Source: AP-15 sp963747735
GTDB taxonomy: Bacteria; Pseudomonadota; Alphaproteobacteria; ATCC43930; CGMCC-115725
Reading direction: 5' to 3'
Assembly: GCA_963747735.1 (NCBI GenBank)
Contig: CAVVGE010000026.1
Location: 55,081-119,080, forward strand
Length of the DNA: 64,000 nt
Shown: in pieces, positions 1 through 8,761 of the stretch
Position numbering within the stretch: the first letter of the stretch is position 1
Layout: each line of letters starts with the position of its first letter
Made by a program: the position numbers and the translations under genes
Notes under the pieces: generated by a model
Told to the model about the DNA's origin: nothing
Database searches by the model: none
What the model saw: only the letters and a program-made list of their open reading frames with translations

Positions 1-1
1 C

Positions 2-1231
2 CACGGGCTTGCGGTCCAACGCTTTGCCTCCGCCACGCGCAAGCAACGTGCCTCGCTGCTGCTCGTCGAGGGCACCGTGTTCATCGCTTTTGGCTCGGTC
101 AAGGAGACGAGCAGCGACAGCCGCGGCTGGATCATTGCCTGCGACACGCGGGCGTGGCGGATTTCGGCGGCCTGGGCGGCGGCGGCGCGCGGCTTTGGCG
201 GCGGCATCTGGCAGGCCGGCTCGGGTCTCGTCGCCGATGCCGAGGGCCATCTCTACTGCATGACCGGGAACGGCACCTTCGACGCCGAAACCGATTGGGG
301 CGAGTGCTTTTTGAAGCTGCGCTACACGCCTCCCGCCGGCACCGGCACCGGTTCGCTCGCGGTCGTGGATTGGTGGGCGCCGTGGACCGACCGGGAGCGG
401 GCCGGGCCCGAGCCGCTCGGCGCGATGCCGGAGCCTGCCCAGCCGACCAATCTGCGGCGCTATGCGGTCGCGGCCGCCACAGAGATGGGCTGGGACGATA
501 TGGATCTCGGCTCGGGCGGGCCCGTCCTGGTCGCCGATCGCGGGCTTCTCGCCGGCGCCGGCAAGGACGGAATTCTTTTCGTCCTCAAGACCGGCGACAT
601 GGGCAAAACGCGCCCCGCCGACCTCGCGGCTCCCGCCGGCAATTATGCCAAGCTCGCCGCGCCGGCAATCTGGCTCACCTATTATCCGGGGCCGCAGCCG
701 AGCCCGATGCCCGGCGACATCAAGGCGCTGAACCAGCTCTTCTTCGGGCGCACGCACCACCAGCACGGCGCTCCCGTTTATTGGAACAGCACCGAGCACG
801 GGCCGATGCTGTTTTGCTGGGGCGAGAATGGCAATCTGCGCGCCTGGAGCCTCGCCGCCGAGGGTGCAGCGAGCTATCTCGCCTGCAGCGCCGAGGTCGC
901 TTCGCAGAATGCGCCGGTGCCGCCCGGCGGCATGCCCGGCGGGATGCTGTGCCTGAGCGCGAACGGCACCGTGCCGGGCACCGCGGTATTGTGGGCCGCG
1001 ATCCCCTATCTCGACGCGAACCTGGTGGTGAGCCCCGGCCGGCTTCTCGCCTATGACGCGACCGAGTTCGGCGCTTTTGGCGACGGCAGCCGGCAATTGC
1101 GCGTGCTGTGGGACAGCCGCGATTGGAACCTCGCGTTCAGCTATTGCAAATTCACCCCTCCGGTCGTCGCCAACGGCAAGCTCTACCTGCCGACCTACGA
1201 CGCGCGCATCGATGTCTACGGGCTCGCCTGA
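2..1231 (+). CDS. PQQ-like beta-propeller (quinoprotein-type) protein, 5' partial
   Basis: The reading frame is already open at the left edge of the window, so the true start lies upstream. The visible 409 residues read as blades of an eight-bladed PQQ-type beta-propeller. Typical pieces are RASLLLVEGTVFIAFGS, GGGIWQAGSGLVAD, MTGNGTFD and a late segment on output values and a final VVANGKLYLPTYD blade. Proteins of this kind are usually secreted or periplasmic and may or may not bind PQQ; no cofactor-binding residues can be verified here and the signal peptide is off the window. The stop is followed by about 100 bp and then the carboxymuconolactone decarboxylase-like gene. Substrate unknown. 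Confidence 0.75.
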   Translation, partial: HGLAVQRFASATRKQRASLLLVEGTVFIAFGSVKETSSDSRGWIIACDTRAWRISAAWAAAARGFGGGIWQAGSGLVADAEGHLYCMTGNGTFDAETDWGECFLKLRYTPPAGTGTGSLAVVDWWAPWTDRERAGPEPLGAMPEPAQPTNLRRYAVAAATEMGWDDMDLGSGGPVLVADRGLLAGAGKDGILFVLKTGDMGKTRPADLAAPAGNYAKLAAPAIWLTYYPGPQPSPMPGDIKALNQLFFGRTHHQHGAPVYWNSTEHGPMLFCWGENGNLRAWSLAAEGAASYLACSAEVASQNAPVPPGGMPGGMLCLSANGTVPGTAVLWAAIPYLDANLVVSPGRLLAYDATEFGAFGDGSRQLRVLWDSRDWNLAFSYCKFTPPVVANGKLYLPTYDARIDVYGLA

Positions 1232-1288
1232 GGCGCTGCGGAAATCTTGTCTCCCGGCGGTGGGCGCGTGCTAGGCTCGGCCAGCTAA

Positions 1289-1320
1289 CAAGATCGCCGG
1301 TCACCAAGATCGCCGGTCAC
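1289..1320. repeat. perfect 16-bp tandem duplication in the leader of the next gene
   Basis: CAAGATCGCCGGTCAC occurs twice head to tail (1289-1304 and 1305-1320), ending about 10 bp before the ribosome binding site of the gene at 1338. It is one of several short tandem duplications at gene borders in this window (see 10741, 13579 and 50854). Confidence 0.9.
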
Positions 1321-1337
1321 CCAAAAAGGAGAAAACC

Positions 1338-1655
1338 ATGGCGCAATCGCAACCTTCGACGGCCCGCGAGCAGGTCCGCCACGTCGTCCCCAAGCTGATC
1401 GACCTCAGCGAAAAGGTGCTGTTCGGCGATGTCTGGGAGCGCCCGAACCTTTCCAAGCGCGACCGCAGCCTGATCACCTGCGCCACACTCATTGCCCTCG
1501 GCCGCGAAAAGCAGCTGGTCGGGCATCTCCAGCGCGCGCTCGACAACGGCGTCACAAAAGACGAGATCGGCGAGATCATCACCCACCTCGCCTTTTACGC
1601 CGGCTGGCCGGCGGCGATGACCGCAGCGCTCGTCGCCAAGGACGTCCTGAAATAA
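1338..1655 (+). CDS. carboxymuconolactone decarboxylase (CMD/AhpD-like) family protein
   Basis: This is a 105-residue, single-domain CMD-fold protein. The family signature runs from about residue 45 to 95 (LITCATLIALGREKQLVGHL, then GVTKDEIGEIITHLAFYAGW). The paired CxxC of AhpD peroxidases is absent, so it belongs with the 4-carboxymuconolactone decarboxylase/unknown-substrate branch. The ATG is preceded by AAAAGGAG at good spacing. It lies 34 bp upstream of, and in the same direction as, a 3-hydroxyisobutyrate dehydrogenase-like gene, so co-transcription is likely. The true substrate cannot be told from sequence; many such genes accompany dehydrogenases in aromatic or branched-acid catabolism. 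Confidence 0.85.
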   Translation: MAQSQPSTAREQVRHVVPKLIDLSEKVLFGDVWERPNLSKRDRSLITCATLIALGREKQLVGHLQRALDNGVTKDEIGEIITHLAFYAGWPAAMTAALVAKDVLK

Positions 1656-1689
1656 CCGCAGAAACCGCAACCGGGGATCGGAGGGCGAG

Positions 1690-2622
1690 ATGAAGGTCGG
1701 ATTTATCGGCTTGGGGATGATGGGTTCGGGGATGGCAGCCAATCTGCAAAAGGCCGGACACGACCTCGTCGTGCACGACCTGCGGCGTGCCGCAGCCGAA
1801 CCTTATCTCGCCAAAGGGGCGGTCTGGGCCGACAGCCCGCGCGCCGTCGCCGAAGCCTCCGAAGTGGTCTTCACCTCGCTTCCCGGCCCGCCGGAAGTCG
1901 AGGAGGTGGCGCTCGGGGCAAACGGCATCCTCGCCGGAATGAGCCGTGGCAAGGCTTATTTCGACCTGTCGACAAATTCGCCGACGATGGTCCGCAAGAT
2001 CAACGCCGCTTTTGCCGAGCGCGACGTCTATATGCTCAATTCACCGGTCAGCGGCGGCCCGCGTGGCGCGCGCACCGGCAAGCTGGCGTTGTGGGTCGGC
2101 GGCGACGAGCAGATCTTCAACCGCCACAAGGCCGTGCTCGACACGATGGGCGACAAGGCGCGCTATGTCGGTCCGATCGGCGCGGGCTCCGTGGCAAAGC
2201 TGGTGCACAACGGGGCGGGCTATTGCATCCAAACCGCTTTGGCCGAGATGTTCACGGTCGGGGTCAAGGCCGGGGTCGAGCCGCTCGCCCTCTGGGAGGC
2301 GGTGCGCGACGGCGCCACCGGCCGGCGGCGCACCTTCGACGGGCTGATCGACCAGTTTCTGCCCGGCAAATACGAACCGGCCGCCTTTGCTTTGCGCCTG
2401 GCGCACAAGGATGTGACGCTCGCCACCCAGCTCGGCCGCGATTTCGGTGTGCCGATGCGGGTCGCCAATTTGGCGCTCGCCGAATTGTCGGAAGCGCTGA
2501 ACCGCGGTTGGGGCAACCGCGACTCGCGCTCGCCGATGCTGCTGCAGCAGGAGCGCGCCGGGGTCGAGATCAAGGTCGATGAGGCGCGCATCAAGGAAGT
2601 CCTCGACCGCGACCCGCTATAG
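1690..2622 (+). CDS. NAD(P)-dependent 3-hydroxyisobutyrate dehydrogenase family protein
   Basis: This 310-residue beta-hydroxyacid dehydrogenase has an N-terminal Rossmann fold with the dinucleotide loop GLGMMGSGMA at residues 7-16. It also has the substrate-loop motif SPVSGGPRGARTG (around 118-130) and the catalytic-lysine segment GSVAKLVHNGAGY. Length is normal for the family (290-310). The ATG follows GGAGGGCGAG. Family members reduce or oxidise 3-hydroxyisobutyrate, tartronate semialdehyde, glyoxylate or succinic semialdehyde, and the specificity cannot be assigned here. The next gene cluster downstream is on the opposite strand, so this gene ends a two-gene unit with the CMD-like gene. 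Confidence 0.9.
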   Translation: MKVGFIGLGMMGSGMAANLQKAGHDLVVHDLRRAAAEPYLAKGAVWADSPRAVAEASEVVFTSLPGPPEVEEVALGANGILAGMSRGKAYFDLSTNSPTMVRKINAAFAERDVYMLNSPVSGGPRGARTGKLALWVGGDEQIFNRHKAVLDTMGDKARYVGPIGAGSVAKLVHNGAGYCIQTALAEMFTVGVKAGVEPLALWEAVRDGATGRRRTFDGLIDQFLPGKYEPAAFALRLAHKDVTLATQLGRDFGVPMRVANLALAELSEALNRGWGNRDSRSPMLLQQERAGVEIKVDEARIKEVLDRDPL

Positions 2623-2665
2623 AGGGACGCCCCCGAGCACGGCTGACGGCCGCACCTCGGCCGGC

Positions 2666-3334
2666 TCACACCGCTGGGGCGCGCAACGGCCGAAGGTCGG
2701 GGGCGGGGCGAAGAGCGGCCTCGGTTTTCGCCTGCAATTGGCCGAAATCGATGTCTTCGGCGATTTCGCGGACGACGAGGCCCTCCCGCGTCACATCGAT
2801 GACGGCAAGATCGGTATAGATCCGGCGGACCACCGCAGCGGCGGTCAGCGGGTATTCGCAGCGTTTGCGGATCCGCGGCGCGCCGGTCTTGGTCGTGTGC
2901 TCGAGCAGCACCCGGATCTCCTTGGCGCCGGCCGCGAGGTCCATCGCACCGCCAACGCCGGGCGGAAAGCCGGGATCGTCGGTCGTCCAATTGGCGAGAT
3001 CGCCATTTTCCGCGACCTCAAACGCGCCGAGGAGCGCCAGGTCGAGATGGCCGCCGCGGATCATCAGAAACGAGTCGGTGTGATGCACATAGCTGCCGCC
3101 GGTGACGAGCGTGATCGGCTGCTTGCCGGCGTTGATCAAATCGGGATCGGCCGCGTTGGCGCCGGGGGCCGGGCCGACACCCAGGATGCCGTTCTCGCTG
3201 TGCAATACGATCTCGCGGTCGTCCGGGATGAAATCGGACACCAGGGTCGGCAATCCGATGCCGAGATTGACATAGGCGCCGTCCTTGAGGTCTTGCGCGG
3301 CGCGCCACGCGATCTGGCGACGTTTCAGCGGCAT
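2666..3334 (-). CDS. scoB: 3-oxoacid CoA-transferase subunit B
   Basis: This is the 222-residue beta subunit of a class I succinyl-CoA:3-oxoacid (acetoacetate) CoA-transferase. The catalytic glutamate lies in LHSENGILGVGP (about residue 53), and GIGLPT and GGAMDLAAG are the usual family loops. The ATG is chosen because AAGGAG sits just upstream; the open frame extends further but the extra part does not resemble the family. It is the last gene of the kce-scoA-scoB set on this strand and is separated from scoA by a 200-bp gap that carries an inverted repeat. Together with ScoA it would convert acetoacetate plus succinyl-CoA to acetoacetyl-CoA plus succinate. Confidence 0.93.
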   Translation of the reverse strand: MPLKRRQIAWRAAQDLKDGAYVNLGIGLPTLVSDFIPDDREIVLHSENGILGVGPAPGANAADPDLINAGKQPITLVTGGSYVHHTDSFLMIRGGHLDLALLGAFEVAENGDLANWTTDDPGFPPGVGGAMDLAAGAKEIRVLLEHTTKTGAPRIRKRCEYPLTAAAVVRRIYTDLAVIDVTREGLVVREIAEDIDFGQLQAKTEAALRPAPDLRPLRAPAV

Positions 3335-3395
3335 CGGCTTTCTCCTTCGTTCTATTGACAATCGGGCGGTGAGGCAGCGATCAATAAGAGACTCC

Positions 3396-3497
3396 TTCAA
3401 CGCAGAGGGCGCAAAGGATAGCCGAAGGACGCGAAGCGTAATCTTATACCCCATTGCGCCCTTTGCAATTCGCTCGCGTCCTTTGCGTTTAGCCCGC
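3396..3497. repeat. intergenic inverted repeat built from CGCAAAGGACGCGAAG-type units
   Basis: Two arms of about 38 bp (roughly 3399-3437 and 3454-3490) face each other between scoA and scoB. Read inward, both contain AACGCA(A/G)AGG followed by GCGCAAAGG and GGACGCGA-like blocks. It resembles dispersed palindromic repeats found between genes in many bacteria and could form an mRNA hairpin that separates expression of the two subunits. The arms are imperfect; function is inference. Confidence 0.6.
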
Positions 3498-3534
3498 CTT
3501 TTCCAACTGCCCAGCTGCCTCATTGTGAGACAGC

Positions 3535-4200
3535 CTAAAACGCGACCTGGACGACGCGGTCGATGAAGATGCCGGGGGTGACGATATGCTCGGGGTCGAG
3601 CTCGCCCAGCTCGACGATGTGGCGGGCTTGGACGATCGCGAGATCGGCGGCCATCGCCATGGTCGGGTTGAAGTTGCGCGCCGATTTTCGGTAGGTCAGG
3701 TTGCCCCAGCGGTCGGCGCGGTCGGCGACGAGCAGCGCCACGTCGCCTTTCAGCGGTTTTTCCAAGACATACATGCGGCCGTCGATCTCGCGGTGCTCCT
3801 TGCCTTGCGCCAGGCGGGTCCCGACCGAGACCGGCGAATAATACCCGCCGAGACCGGCGGCGGCGCAGCGCATCCGCTCGCTCAATGTGCCTTGCGGCAA
3901 CAGCTCGAGCTCGATCTTCCCGGCGGTGTAGAGCTCCTCGAAGATGACGCTGCCCGAGCTGCGCGGAAACGAGCACATGATCTTGGCGACCCTTCCCGCG
4001 GCCATCAGCGCGGCGAGCCCGGCGCGGCCGGTGCCGGCGTTGTTGGCGACGACGGTCAGGTCGCGGGCACCCTGCTCGATGACCGCCTCGCACAGCGCAT
4101 CCGGCAGCCCGGCGCCGCCAAAGCCGGCGCACAGCACGACCGACCCGTCCTTGATCCCGGCGACCGCCTCGGCGAGGCCCTTGACCCGTTTGTCGATCAT
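3535..4200 (-). CDS. scoA: 3-oxoacid CoA-transferase subunit A
   Basis: This is the 221-residue alpha subunit of the class I CoA-transferase. The family glycine-rich stretch VLCAGFGGAGLPDALCEAV lies at about residues 22-40, and GYYSPVSVGT and ADRWGNLTYRKSARNFNP are further diagnostic segments. It starts 13 bp after the stop of the cleavage-enzyme gene, so the two are almost certainly co-transcribed. The scoB partner lies downstream after a repeat-bearing gap. This context suggests that acetoacetate released by the cleavage enzyme is activated here to acetoacetyl-CoA. Confidence 0.93.
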   Translation of the reverse strand: MIDKRVKGLAEAVAGIKDGSVVLCAGFGGAGLPDALCEAVIEQGARDLTVVANNAGTGRAGLAALMAAGRVAKIMCSFPRSSGSVIFEELYTAGKIELELLPQGTLSERMRCAAAGLGGYYSPVSVGTRLAQGKEHREIDGRMYVLEKPLKGDVALLVADRADRWGNLTYRKSARNFNPTMAMAADLAIVQARHIVELGELDPEHIVTPGIFIDRVVQVAF

Positions 4201-4213
4201 CGCCCTGCCGCCC

Positions 4214-5149
4214 TCAGAACGCCACCGCGTCGCCGCCCTTTAGCGCCAGCATCGTGCGGGCTTCGTCGGGGCTGGCGATTTCGAGCGACAGGTTTTCGAG
4301 GATGGCCCGCACGCGGCTCACCTGGTCGGCATTGCTTTGGGCGAGCTTGCCGCGGCCGAGCCACAGCGAATCCTCGAGCCCGACCCGGACATTGCCGCCC
4401 ATGATCGCACCCATCGAGACGAGCGGCAGCTGGTGGCGGCCGGCGGCGAGGATCGACCAGGCATAGGAATTGCCGAACAATTTGTCGGCGATCCGCTTCA
4501 TGTGGACGAGGTTGTCCGGGTCGGCGCCGATCCCACCCAATATGCCGAAAATCGTCTGCACAAACAGCGGCGGCTTGACCAGGCCGCGGTCGAGGAAATG
4601 CGCGAGGTTGTAAAGGTGCCCGACATCGTAGCATTCGAACTCGAAGCGCGTGCCACAGCCCTCGCCCAAGTCTTTCAAGATGCGCTCGATATCGGCGAAG
4701 GTGTTGCGAAAGATGAAGTCGCGGGTCATTTCGAGCGCTCGCGGCTCCCATTCGTATTTCCACTCCTTGTAGCGGTCGAGCATCGGATAGAGCCCGAAAT
4801 TCATCGAGCCCATGTTCATCGAGCACATTTCCGGCTTGGCGCGCAGCGGGGCGGCGAGCCGTTGGTCGAGGGTCATGCCGTGACCGCCGCCGGTGGTGAT
4901 GTTGACGACGGCGTTGGTCGCCTGCTTGATCCGCGGCAGGAACTGCATAAAGACGTTCGGATCGGGGGTCGGCCGGCCGTCTTTCGGATCGCGGGCATGG
5001 AGGTGCAGGATCGCCGCCCCGGCTTCGGCTGCGGCGATCGCATCGCGCGCGATCTCGTCCGGGGTCAGCGGCAGATAGGGGCTCATCGTCGGGGTATGGA
5101 TCGACCCGGTGACGGCGCAAGTGATGACGACCTTGCCGCCAATTGGCAT
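4214..5149 (-). CDS. beta-keto acid cleavage enzyme (BKACE/Kce, DUF849 family)
   Basis: This 311-residue TIM-barrel enzyme belongs to the BKACE family (3-keto-5-aminohexanoate cleavage enzyme and relatives). These enzymes use a zinc ion to condense a beta-keto acid with acetyl-CoA, giving acetoacetate and a new acyl-CoA. The zinc-binding pair is visible in HLHARDPKDGRPTPD, and INITTGGG, MCSMNMGSMNFG and YAWSILAAGRHQLP are family blocks. A GTG lies six codons upstream in frame, but the ATG at 5149 has GAGGGAG at ideal spacing and was preferred. Its neighbours scoA and scoB support acetoacetate as the product. The keto-acid partner (lysine, carnitine or another route) is not evident. Confidence 0.88.
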   Translation of the reverse strand: MPIGGKVVITCAVTGSIHTPTMSPYLPLTPDEIARDAIAAAEAGAAILHLHARDPKDGRPTPDPNVFMQFLPRIKQATNAVVNITTGGGHGMTLDQRLAAPLRAKPEMCSMNMGSMNFGLYPMLDRYKEWKYEWEPRALEMTRDFIFRNTFADIERILKDLGEGCGTRFEFECYDVGHLYNLAHFLDRGLVKPPLFVQTIFGILGGIGADPDNLVHMKRIADKLFGNSYAWSILAAGRHQLPLVSMGAIMGGNVRVGLEDSLWLGRGKLAQSNADQVSRVRAILENLSLEIASPDEARTMLALKGGDAVAF

Positions 5150-5320
5150 TTTTTGCTCCCTCGTCACCGGCGCCCGGCAGCAAACCTGGCGCGTCTGCGG
5201 CCATAATGGCTCAGTTTCGACCGTGAGCGACCCATCTTTTTCCGCCGCACCATCATCGCCGTTGCAGCTTCCCTCGCGGTCGCCTGTCTACAATAGTCAT
5301 ACATCACGCAAGAGGGTGCC

Positions 5321-7369
5321 ATGGCCGGTCCCGATCGAACTTTCGCGACGATGTGCCCGATGAACTGTCACCCGACATTGTGCGGCATGCTGGTCGATGT
5401 GCGCGACGGCGAGGTTCTGGGCGTCCGGGGCGACGAAGACAATCCCGACAGCCAGGGATTCTTGTGCGTGCGCGGACAGGCTTCGCGGCAAATCATCGGC
5501 AACCCGAAACGGCTCTTAAAGCCGCTGATCCGCACACGGCGCAGCGACGACGCCTGGCGGGAGGCGGGCTGGGACGAAGCGCTCGACCTGATCGCCAGCC
5601 GGATCACTGCGGCGGGTCGCCAAGCGACCGCGCTATGGGGCGGCCACGGCAACATTGCCAATGGCTACGGCCCTTCCGCCGGGAGCCAGATGCTCGCCCG
5701 CTTCGCCAATCTCGCCGGCTGCCAGTATTGGAGCGCGTCAATGATCTGCTGGGGCCTCGGCGGGTTCGGCATCGGCCTCACCGGCGCGCTGGAGATCAAC
5801 ACCAAAGAAGACATGGGGGCAAATTCCGAGCTGATCGTCATGTGGGGGGCCAATCTGGCGAGCCAGCCCAATACCGCGCGGCATTTGATCGCCGCAAAAC
5901 GGCGCGGCGCCCGGATCGTGACGATCGATGTCCGATGGAGCGAAGCCGCCGCCCAATCGGACGAGGTCATGCTGATCCGGCCCGGATCGGATGCAGCGCT
6001 GGCGCTGGCCGTGATGCACGTCATCATCGGCGAGAAATTGTACGATCCGGCGTTTGTCGCCGAGCATACGCTGGGCTTTGCCGAGCTCTCCCGCCATGTC
6101 GGCAAATTCAGCCCCGAATGGGCCGCGTGCGAAACCGGTATCGCCGCCGACCGCATCATCGCCTTTGCCCGCGACTATGCGACCACCAAGCCGGCGATGA
6201 TCGTTCTCGGCGGAAGCTCGCTGCACAAGGGCGCCAACAGCTGGCACGGCGCACGCGCCGTCTCGTGTCTGCCGGCGCTGGTCGGCAGCTACGGCGTCGC
6301 CGGCGGCGGGCTTGGCTCGCGCCATGCCGCCACGGCTCACGGCGCCGGGTTTGCGTCGATCGCGGCTGCCGACCGGCGCCCGCCCGGGACTTACATTCCG
6401 AGCCAGATGTCGGAAATCGCCGCAGCGCTGAGCGACGGACGGGTGCGGGTATTGCTCCTCTTTGGCACCAACATTCTGTCGTCGTTTGCGGATTCGCGAC
6501 AGGTCGCGGCCGGGCTCGACAAGCTCGACCTCGTCGTCTGCCACGAGCTCTTCGCCAATGAAACGACCCGGCGCTTTGCCGATGTCGTGCTCCCCGGCAC
6601 CGCCTGGCTCGAAGACATCGGGTGCAAGGCGACGCACACGCACCTCTATCTGACGGAGCGGATCCTGGAGCCCGCCGGCGAAGCCCGGCCAACGCAAGAG
6701 GTGCTAAAAGGGCTCGCCGCCCGGATGGCGATCGAGGATTTCTATCCTTGGGCGTCGCAGGAGGAATTGCTCGACAGCATTCTCGATCACCCGGCGACCG
6801 GCCGGGCAACGATCGCGGCGCTCCGGGCGAACGATGGCAGAATGCCGTTGAACATATCGCCTGTCGCCTATCCGACCCGCCGCTTTCACACGCCCTCGGG
6901 CAAGGTCGAATTTTATTCGGCGCGGGCCGCGGCGGCCGGATTGCCGCCCTTGCCGACCTGCGAGGCGCCAACTCGGCGCGCGGCGACCGTCGCCGCCGGT
7001 CCGCTGGCGCTCTGCCAGGGGCGGACACTGACGCAGTTCCATTCTTTTTACGACCACGGCCAAGCGTTGCCGCTGCTGGCCGAGCGCGACCTGGGCCCGA
7101 TGCTGTGGATTTCGCCGGAAGACGCGGCGCGGCGGGAGATTGCCGAGGGCGACGCGGTCCGGGTCTACAATGGAGGCGGCGCGTTCGCGGCGACAGCACA
7201 CATCACCGACCGGATCCCGGCGGGTGTCGTATGGATGCGTGACGGCTGCCTCGACCTGAACCAGGTCACCTCGGGTGCGCCGGCTTTGCCGGAAACGGCC
7301 CTGGGCCTATTTCCCTTTACCGTGGGTCAGGCCGAGTACGAGGCGATGGTCGAGGTCGAAGCCGCATGA
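5321..7369 (+). CDS. molybdopterin oxidoreductase, formate dehydrogenase/DMSO reductase superfamily
   Basis: This 682-residue molybdenum bis-MGD enzyme lacks a signal peptide. The N-terminal 4Fe-4S site has Cys12, Cys16, Cys21 and Cys49 (CPMNCHPTLCG and FLCVRG); the C-x3-C-x4-C spacing is slightly unusual. Cys143 in SMICWGLGGFG is where the Mo ligand (Sec140 of E. coli FdhF) is expected; that assignment is inference. ETTRRFADVVLPGTAWLED and the C-terminal molydopterin-binding domain (from about residue 560) are typical. It has no adjacent partner subunit, so its electron acceptor is unknown. MoaA, MobA and FdhD are encoded 24-27 kb away. The ATG follows AGAGGG. It is divergent from kce and tail-to-tail with phaZ (3 bp apart). 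Confidence 0.88.
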   Translation: MAGPDRTFATMCPMNCHPTLCGMLVDVRDGEVLGVRGDEDNPDSQGFLCVRGQASRQIIGNPKRLLKPLIRTRRSDDAWREAGWDEALDLIASRITAAGRQATALWGGHGNIANGYGPSAGSQMLARFANLAGCQYWSASMICWGLGGFGIGLTGALEINTKEDMGANSELIVMWGANLASQPNTARHLIAAKRRGARIVTIDVRWSEAAAQSDEVMLIRPGSDAALALAVMHVIIGEKLYDPAFVAEHTLGFAELSRHVGKFSPEWAACETGIAADRIIAFARDYATTKPAMIVLGGSSLHKGANSWHGARAVSCLPALVGSYGVAGGGLGSRHAATAHGAGFASIAAADRRPPGTYIPSQMSEIAAALSDGRVRVLLLFGTNILSSFADSRQVAAGLDKLDLVVCHELFANETTRRFADVVLPGTAWLEDIGCKATHTHLYLTERILEPAGEARPTQEVLKGLAARMAIEDFYPWASQEELLDSILDHPATGRATIAALRANDGRMPLNISPVAYPTRRFHTPSGKVEFYSARAAAAGLPPLPTCEAPTRRAATVAAGPLALCQGRTLTQFHSFYDHGQALPLLAERDLGPMLWISPEDAARREIAEGDAVRVYNGGGAFAATAHITDRIPAGVVWMRDGCLDLNQVTSGAPALPETALGLFPFTVGQAEYEAMVEVEAA

Positions 7370-7372
7370 CCC

Positions 7373-8590
7373 CTAGCCCTGCGCCCGGATGAACGCCCGG
7401 ACCTTGGGGTAGGTCTCGGTCTGCCAGCGGCGGCCGTGAAAGACGCCGTAATGGCCGACTTTGGGCTGGAGGTGGTGCGTCTTTTTCGCCGCCGGGATGC
7501 CCATGCACAAAGCCTGCGCCGCGACGGTCTGGCCCGGTCCGCAGATGTCGTCGCGCTCGCCTTCGACGGTCATCAGCGCGGTCTGCTCGATCGCCGCCGT
7601 CTCGACCCGGTTGCGGCGCACGACGAGGCGGCCCTGCGCCAGGTCCTGGTCGTGAAACACCCGCTTCACCGTCTCCAAATAGAAATCGGCGGCGAGGTCC
7701 ATAACCGTCGTGTATTCGGCGTAAAAGGCGCGGGTTGCCGCGGCGCTCTCGCGGTCACCCTGCACCAGGTCGCGGAACATCTGCCAATGCGCGGTGACGT
7801 GCCGGTCCCAATTCATGCCGAGAAATCCGGCGAGCTGCAAAAATCCGGGATAGACCCGGCGCATCGCACCCGGATATCGCGCCGGCACCGTGGTGACGAC
7901 CTTGCGCTCGAACCAATCGAGCGAATGCGCGGTGGCGAAGCGGTTGACCGCGGTCGGATTGGCGCGGGTGTCGATCGGGCCGCCCATCAGGATCGTCGAG
8001 GCCGGCTGGCAGGGGTCACCCGCGGCGGCGAGAAGCGCTATCGCGGCCAGCACCGGCACCGCCGGCTGGCACACCGCCATGACATGGAGGTGCGGGCCGA
8101 GCAGCCGGACAAAGCGGATCACCAGATCGACATAATCGTCGAAACCGAACCGGCCGTGGAGCAACGGCACATCGCGGGCATTCGCCCAATCGGTCAGAAA
8201 GACGTTGTGGTCGGGCAGCAAGGTTGCGACCGTGCCGCGCAACAGGGTCGAAAAATGGCCCGACAGCGGTGCGGCGACCAGCACCGTCGGCTCGTCGCGC
8301 GCGCCCTCCTTGCGGAAATGGACGAGATTGCAGAACGGGTCGGAGGCGACGACCTCCTCGGTGACCGGGACCCGCTCGCCGGCGAGGGTTACGGCATCGA
8401 TGCCAAAGACCGGACGCTCATGCGAGAGCCCGGCATGGGAGATCAGCTCCAACGCCGCCGCCGCGCGGCGCAGCAAGGGAGGATTGCCAAACACCGGCCC
8501 GGACCGGTCGAGCATCCCAAAGGATGCTTCGGCCATGAGCCGGATCGGTGTCAGCGCGTCGTCGTAAGCCTGGTAGGCGCCGTAAAGCAT
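7373..8590 (-). CDS. phaZ: intracellular polyhydroxyalkanoate depolymerase
   Basis: This 405-residue cytoplasmic PHB depolymerase of the PhaZa1 type has no signal peptide. The catalytic cysteine is Cys174 in MAVCQPAVPV, matching Cys183 of the Ralstonia enzyme. A downstream Asp in the GERDDICGPGQT block and His in KVGHYGVFHG complete the expected triad. The N-terminus MLYGAYQAYDD is the family start, so the ATG at 8590 was chosen over an in-frame start 10 codons upstream. It mobilises storage PHB to 3-hydroxybutyrate units. The upstream patatin-like gene on the same strand belongs to a family often found near PHB-metabolism genes. Confidence 0.93.
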   Translation of the reverse strand: MLYGAYQAYDDALTPIRLMAEASFGMLDRSGPVFGNPPLLRRAAAALELISHAGLSHERPVFGIDAVTLAGERVPVTEEVVASDPFCNLVHFRKEGARDEPTVLVAAPLSGHFSTLLRGTVATLLPDHNVFLTDWANARDVPLLHGRFGFDDYVDLVIRFVRLLGPHLHVMAVCQPAVPVLAAIALLAAAGDPCQPASTILMGGPIDTRANPTAVNRFATAHSLDWFERKVVTTVPARYPGAMRRVYPGFLQLAGFLGMNWDRHVTAHWQMFRDLVQGDRESAAATRAFYAEYTTVMDLAADFYLETVKRVFHDQDLAQGRLVVRRNRVETAAIEQTALMTVEGERDDICGPGQTVAAQALCMGIPAAKKTHHLQPKVGHYGVFHGRRWQTETYPKVRAFIRAQG

Positions 8591-8761
8591 GTGCCCTCGT
8601 ATGATCGCGCCGCCCGCCACTGCGCGGGCGTCCTGAATGTCGAAACGCCTTCCTGCCCCGATCGATCGTCACGCGATTCCATCCCATACCGGAAAGCTCG
8701 TTATTTCAACAGATTATATTGGCTTTACCGGCGTGCTCGACAAGATTGGCGGCGCCCGCCG

